Source: Hamiltosporidium magnivora
Taxonomy: Eukaryota > Microsporidia > Dubosqiidae
Direction: 5' to 3'
Length of the DNA: 10,412 nt
Assembly: GCA_004325065.1 (NCBI GenBank)
Contig: PITI01000596.1
Coordinates: 1 to 10,412, forward strand
A program made the position numbers and the translations under genes. Under the pieces are notes generated by a model, which made no database searches, was not told where the DNA came from, and saw nothing but the letters and a program-made list of their open reading frames with translations. Shown here one piece after another: positions 7,457 to 10,412 of the stretch (position 1 is the first letter of the stretch; every line of letters begins with the position of its first letter).

Positions 7457-9457
7457 GAAATACCTATAAATAGGAATAAAGAAGAAAAAACTGTCTAATA
7501 AAAACAATTACTTCTTGTTAATAATTTTAAGAAGATAAAAGTAAAGAAAAACTCCATACCATGACAGATGAGGACAGCATTCTCTTGCAAAAATAAGGTA
7601 AAATATTCGAAAAAACACATTCGAAACAAATAATGCTTTCGACAAAGTAAATACTTATCTATAAAAAAAGCTCGTTTTGATAGTTTCTTGGCAATAAAAT
7701 GATAGCAAAAACAATAACGTGGTTAATTTCAGCTCCTAATAGATTTACATATTATATATCATAAAGCATTTTCGAGCACAAAAACCGCATGAAACCTATG
7801 TTTCGAATTACTGAACCAGATTTTTGTAAAATTATACCGAATGAATAAATTTGATTTCAACGATTTATTTGATCGATTCGAAAAGAGCGTGTGGGTGGTG
7901 TGAATAACGAATTAAATATATGGCTTAATCTGAAATTCAAATGCGGCTATATCATTTAAATTTCTACTCTGAGAAAATCAAAAAGAAGCATAGTTATTTA
8001 CAATATTCTTTGCAACTTTAGATGAAGCAAATCGAAAATGTTACTAATTTGAAAACCTTAAGCTTACTAGGAATAATTTAACATTTTCTACGTTATCATG
8101 ATTAAATAATAAAAAACCGAGTATATAATTTCAAAATATGATGCAAAGTGGTGCCTTAGGGAAATAAGTAGCTTATTGAAGTGTCAAAATCACAATTTTG
8201 ACTGTTTTCCCGGCGAATACTTAACTTAATAAGAAACTAGATAGAATTAATTTATCACCAGACGGCCAAAAAGAGAGAGTCTAAAAGTTATATGAATATG
8301 CGATTTTCCGCCATAGTATGAATAATAGTGTATCTTGTGATTAATAATGAGCTAAAACCGAGAAGATCTACGATTATATGAAGCCCTTAAAGGTATGTGA
8401 AAAATCTAGGCACGGACATCTTAACCATGACGATAGCCTGTTTCGCTATTCTTTACAAACCTAATATAAACATCATAAATATATAAAGCGAAATAGACCG
8501 TGAATCGATCGAAACGCATAAATATTATTGCTTTAAATAGCTCTAGACGCATACTAAAAAATGCATGTCAATATCTAAAAAATAAAGTTAATATGATTAT
8601 TTTTATGTGAGTTCAAAAATATTAAGATTATTTAGCTCGAATATATTTAACAAGAGTCGGAGAAATTTTACTGGCAGAAAAACCAGAATTTACGATTTAT
8701 TTGCAAAAAATAGAATTAAAAACGAGAGTAAGTTATTTTCTTATAGAAGATTACGCATTGTCAAAGGTATCATACAAGTATAAATAAATATAAATTTACT
8801 TTCTATAATAATCGCATAGACACTCAATAATCTCATAGAATTTACGGAGGAATTCAGTCAAAGCACAATACAGATTTTAACAAGAAATAATAATATTAGA
8901 ATTTACTTTTACTTACTTATTCCATTCTTCTATAAAATATAGGTGTCAATTTTTAACGAATAGAAAGTTTCCATTTTTTTCTTTTAATCTTCAGTAATTC
9001 AAGCTTATGTAGGATTGGTGTGTAGATCAGATGAAATGTATATTCCGAAAAAGACAAAACAATAAAGGGACACCAATTAAGCGCCCTAGATTCCAACAAG
9101 ATAGTTATAATGTGGTTATCTTCTCCCCACGCTGAGAATTTACAAACGAAGCAAAATAATATAACTTACATATGTTTATTGCACATATAAAACAACAGGG
9201 ATAAAGATTTGGGAAAATATAAGAACAGTAATATGTTTGCATCAGCCTAAAATATTGGAAATTAAGCATTGGCTCAAAATATAATATAAGAGCCGTATTT
9301 AAAGAAAATTCATGAAAGAGGAAACGTGATATGAAATATACAAAACAAGGTTAATATTATTCCTGGCTTTAAAAATTTATGTTTTAAAAATCTCAAAAGT
9401 GTCTTTTACACAAATACATGGATTTTTTTTTCGAAATTTTTATATATTTAAACCAAC

Positions 9458-9478
9458 ACTAGATTGTCGAAATCTAGT
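9458..9478. repeat. Perfect 8-bp hairpin near transposase 3' flank
   Basis: ACTAGATT at 9458-9465 and AATCTAGT at 9471-9478 pair exactly around the loop GTCGA. It lies about 190 bases beyond the transposase stop codon and could belong to the element's end region, but no matching partner end is in the window. Confidence 0.5.
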
Positions 9479-9518
9479 AGTTATTTTACTTATAAGTTTT
9501 TCGATCAGTAATAATCAT

Positions 9519-9581
9519 TGCAATCAATATCATAATTGTCGCAATCATTATCATAATCTTTGCAATCAATATAACAATTTT
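9519..9581. repeat. 21-bp tandem repeat, 3 units
   Basis: Three consecutive 21-base units start at 9519, 9540 and 9561. Each begins (T/C)GCAATCA, then T/A, TAT, then (C/A)A, with a drifting tail. A weaker partial unit may precede them at 9501-9518. The array starts about 80 bases past the 3' end of the transposase pseudogene. One plus-strand frame reads it as His/Asn/Cys-rich heptads, but that frame lacks an ATG start, so it is treated as noncoding. Confidence 0.65.
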
Positions 9582-9663
9582 TTTAAAAAAATAAAAATTT
9601 AAAAAATAAAATTATAAATAGTACTTGAGATTTATTATTCAAGAATCACTTGCCCTACTTCAG

Positions 9664-10412
9664 CTATTGCAAATATCCTAACATTTTACGGTAAAAAGAA
9701 CTACAATGTTCTCCCGTGATCTCATTAAATTTTTTACAAATTAATATTCTTAACTGAGGCTCAGTACGAGCACCACTTCGAATTACTTTATTTTTCCAGG
9801 CCGAGAATACATTCTCAATTGGATTAAGAAATAGAGATTAAGGCAGAAGATATTTTATTCGATACGAAGCCATTTCCTCATCATCATTCATTTCCCTATA
9901 GTGATGAATTCTCGCATTGTCTATTACAAATATTGGAGTCAAAATTCATTGCCGTTGACAACTTTCATTAATCTACTTAATGGATAATTTGAAATCCTCA
10001 CCATTTACGGCTCTCTCATGAATCTTATGGTATATCATACCATGTTTGTTCATTGCTGCGAATACTGAAATATTTCTACTTCGAGCTGCTGTTACAGATA
10101 AGTATGCAGATTTACCTCTCATGTTACGACCTCTACTGGGGCGTGTGACTACTGCAAACCCAACTTCATTTAAAAAGACAAAGTTTTTGTCATCGTTATC
10201 AACCTCCAACTCACGAAAACTAGTTGCGTAATTGGTTCCTAGCTCAAGTGTCGAAAGTAAATTTCTACGCTCAGGCACTGATTTTCTCCGCTTTAGAGTG
10301 TAATGGAACTCCCTTAGTGCGCGATCAATTTTACTAGTTGACACATCAACATTAAATGTACACTTGAACCATTCTGCCAACTCATACAGGGTTTTTGTAC
10401 ACTCCAAATTAA
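9664..10412 (-). pseudogene. Tc1/IS630-type DDE transposase, broken by stops, cut by right edge
   Basis: A cut-and-paste transposase read on the minus strand; the frame is open at the right edge, so the N-terminus lies outside. The visible order starts with the second part of the helix-turn-helix/winged-helix DNA-binding region (WFKCTFNVDVSTSKIDRALR). Then comes the catalytic domain: FVFLNEVGF, TRPSRGR, SVTAARSRNISVFAAMNK and HERAVNGEDFK, then FVIDNARIHH and FLNPIENVFSAWKNK. The normal D-E-V-G-F aspartate is Asn here (codon 10168-10170, AAT). The second Asp (9919-9921) and the Glu (9814-9816) are kept with 34 residues between them, as in Tc1-type DD34E enzymes. Premature stops in the same frame are TAG 9973-9975, TGA 9946-9948 and TAA 9838-9840, before the final TAG at 9664-9666. 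No frameshift is seen, so inactivation looks fairly recent. GC of about 38% exceeds the host gene. No terminal inverted repeat can be shown because the other end is outside. Confidence 0.88.

Larger units (their letters stand above)
5718..9457. other. Long gene-less region
   Basis: About 3.7 kb has no reading frame that I can tie to a protein, no tRNA or rRNA signature, and stops scattered in all six frames. GC varies by line from about 25% to 35%, on average above SF3B1. The longest open stretch noted is 61 codons on the minus strand (9138 down to the stop at 8953-8955); it is unrecognised and within chance for this length of AT-rich DNA. Two perfect hairpins are listed separately. Given the transposon relics on both sides, this is most simply decayed repeat DNA, but I could not identify a specific element in it. 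Confidence 0.5.

Noticed and set aside
6904..7498. 12-base direct repeat AAAACTGTCTAA at 6904 and 7487
   Set aside because: Single short match without extending flanks; expected by chance.
7741..7960. Plus-strand MFRITEPDF string faintly like a Harbinger-type transposase N-terminus
   Set aside because: Only a few residues agree and no second motif follows in any frame.
8953..9138. 61-codon open stretch on the minus strand
   Set aside because: No ATG near its start, no recognisable motif, and a few stretches of this length are expected by chance in AT-rich DNA of this size.
9399..9602. Plus-strand frame with His/Asn/Cys heptads
   Set aside because: It begins at GTG with no ATG, and its composition follows from the 21-bp tandem repeat and an A/T-run.
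10046..10231. 61-codon plus-strand open frame opposite the transposase
   Set aside because: Antisense shadow of the transposase catalytic domain.

Overview
The window looks like nuclear DNA of a reduced, very AT-rich eukaryote, most likely a microsporidian with an expanded, transposon-littered genome (Hamiltosporidium or Edhazardia type). The evidence is an intronless, shortened SF3B1/Hsh155 gene, long gene-poor spacers, and relics of two eukaryotic DNA-transposon families. There are no bacterial operons or Shine-Dalgarno-type starts. The genus is an inference; only SF3B1 is identified with near certainty.

Layout. 1-303 (+): C-terminal end of an unrecognised acidic protein, open at the left edge and richer in GC than the core. 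About 470-1020 (-): a broken piggyBac-like transposase relic, with stops and a frame change, running towards that ORF. 1021-1790: nothing recognisable apart from a short AT palindrome. 1795-2160: a decayed tandem array of about twelve 30-bp units. 2299-2556 (-): a small ORF, possibly a beta-type prefoldin. 2671-2776 (-): a diverged, inverted copy of the 3' end and 3' flank of the first ORF (235-343). 2934-5717 (+): SF3B1, the one clear host gene. 5718-9457: gene-less, with a few perfect hairpins. 9458-9581: a hairpin and a 3 x 21-bp tandem repeat. 9664-10412 (-): a Tc1/IS630-type DDE transposase with three in-frame stops and a D-to-N change at the first catalytic position, continuing past the right edge.

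Functionally there is no operon or pathway. One conserved splicing gene, with perhaps one chaperone gene divergent from it, forms an AT-rich island between decaying repeats. SF3B1 recognises the branch site inside U2 snRNP, so its intact frame implies that the organism still splices. The genic core is poorer in GC (about 10% per 60-base line in the middle of SF3B1) than the flanking junk (about 25-35%), as expected if much of the junk derives from transposons. I see no convincing new biological system. The most unusual observations are the phase-locked 30-bp array, the inverted A/B duplication and the minimal N-terminus of SF3B1.
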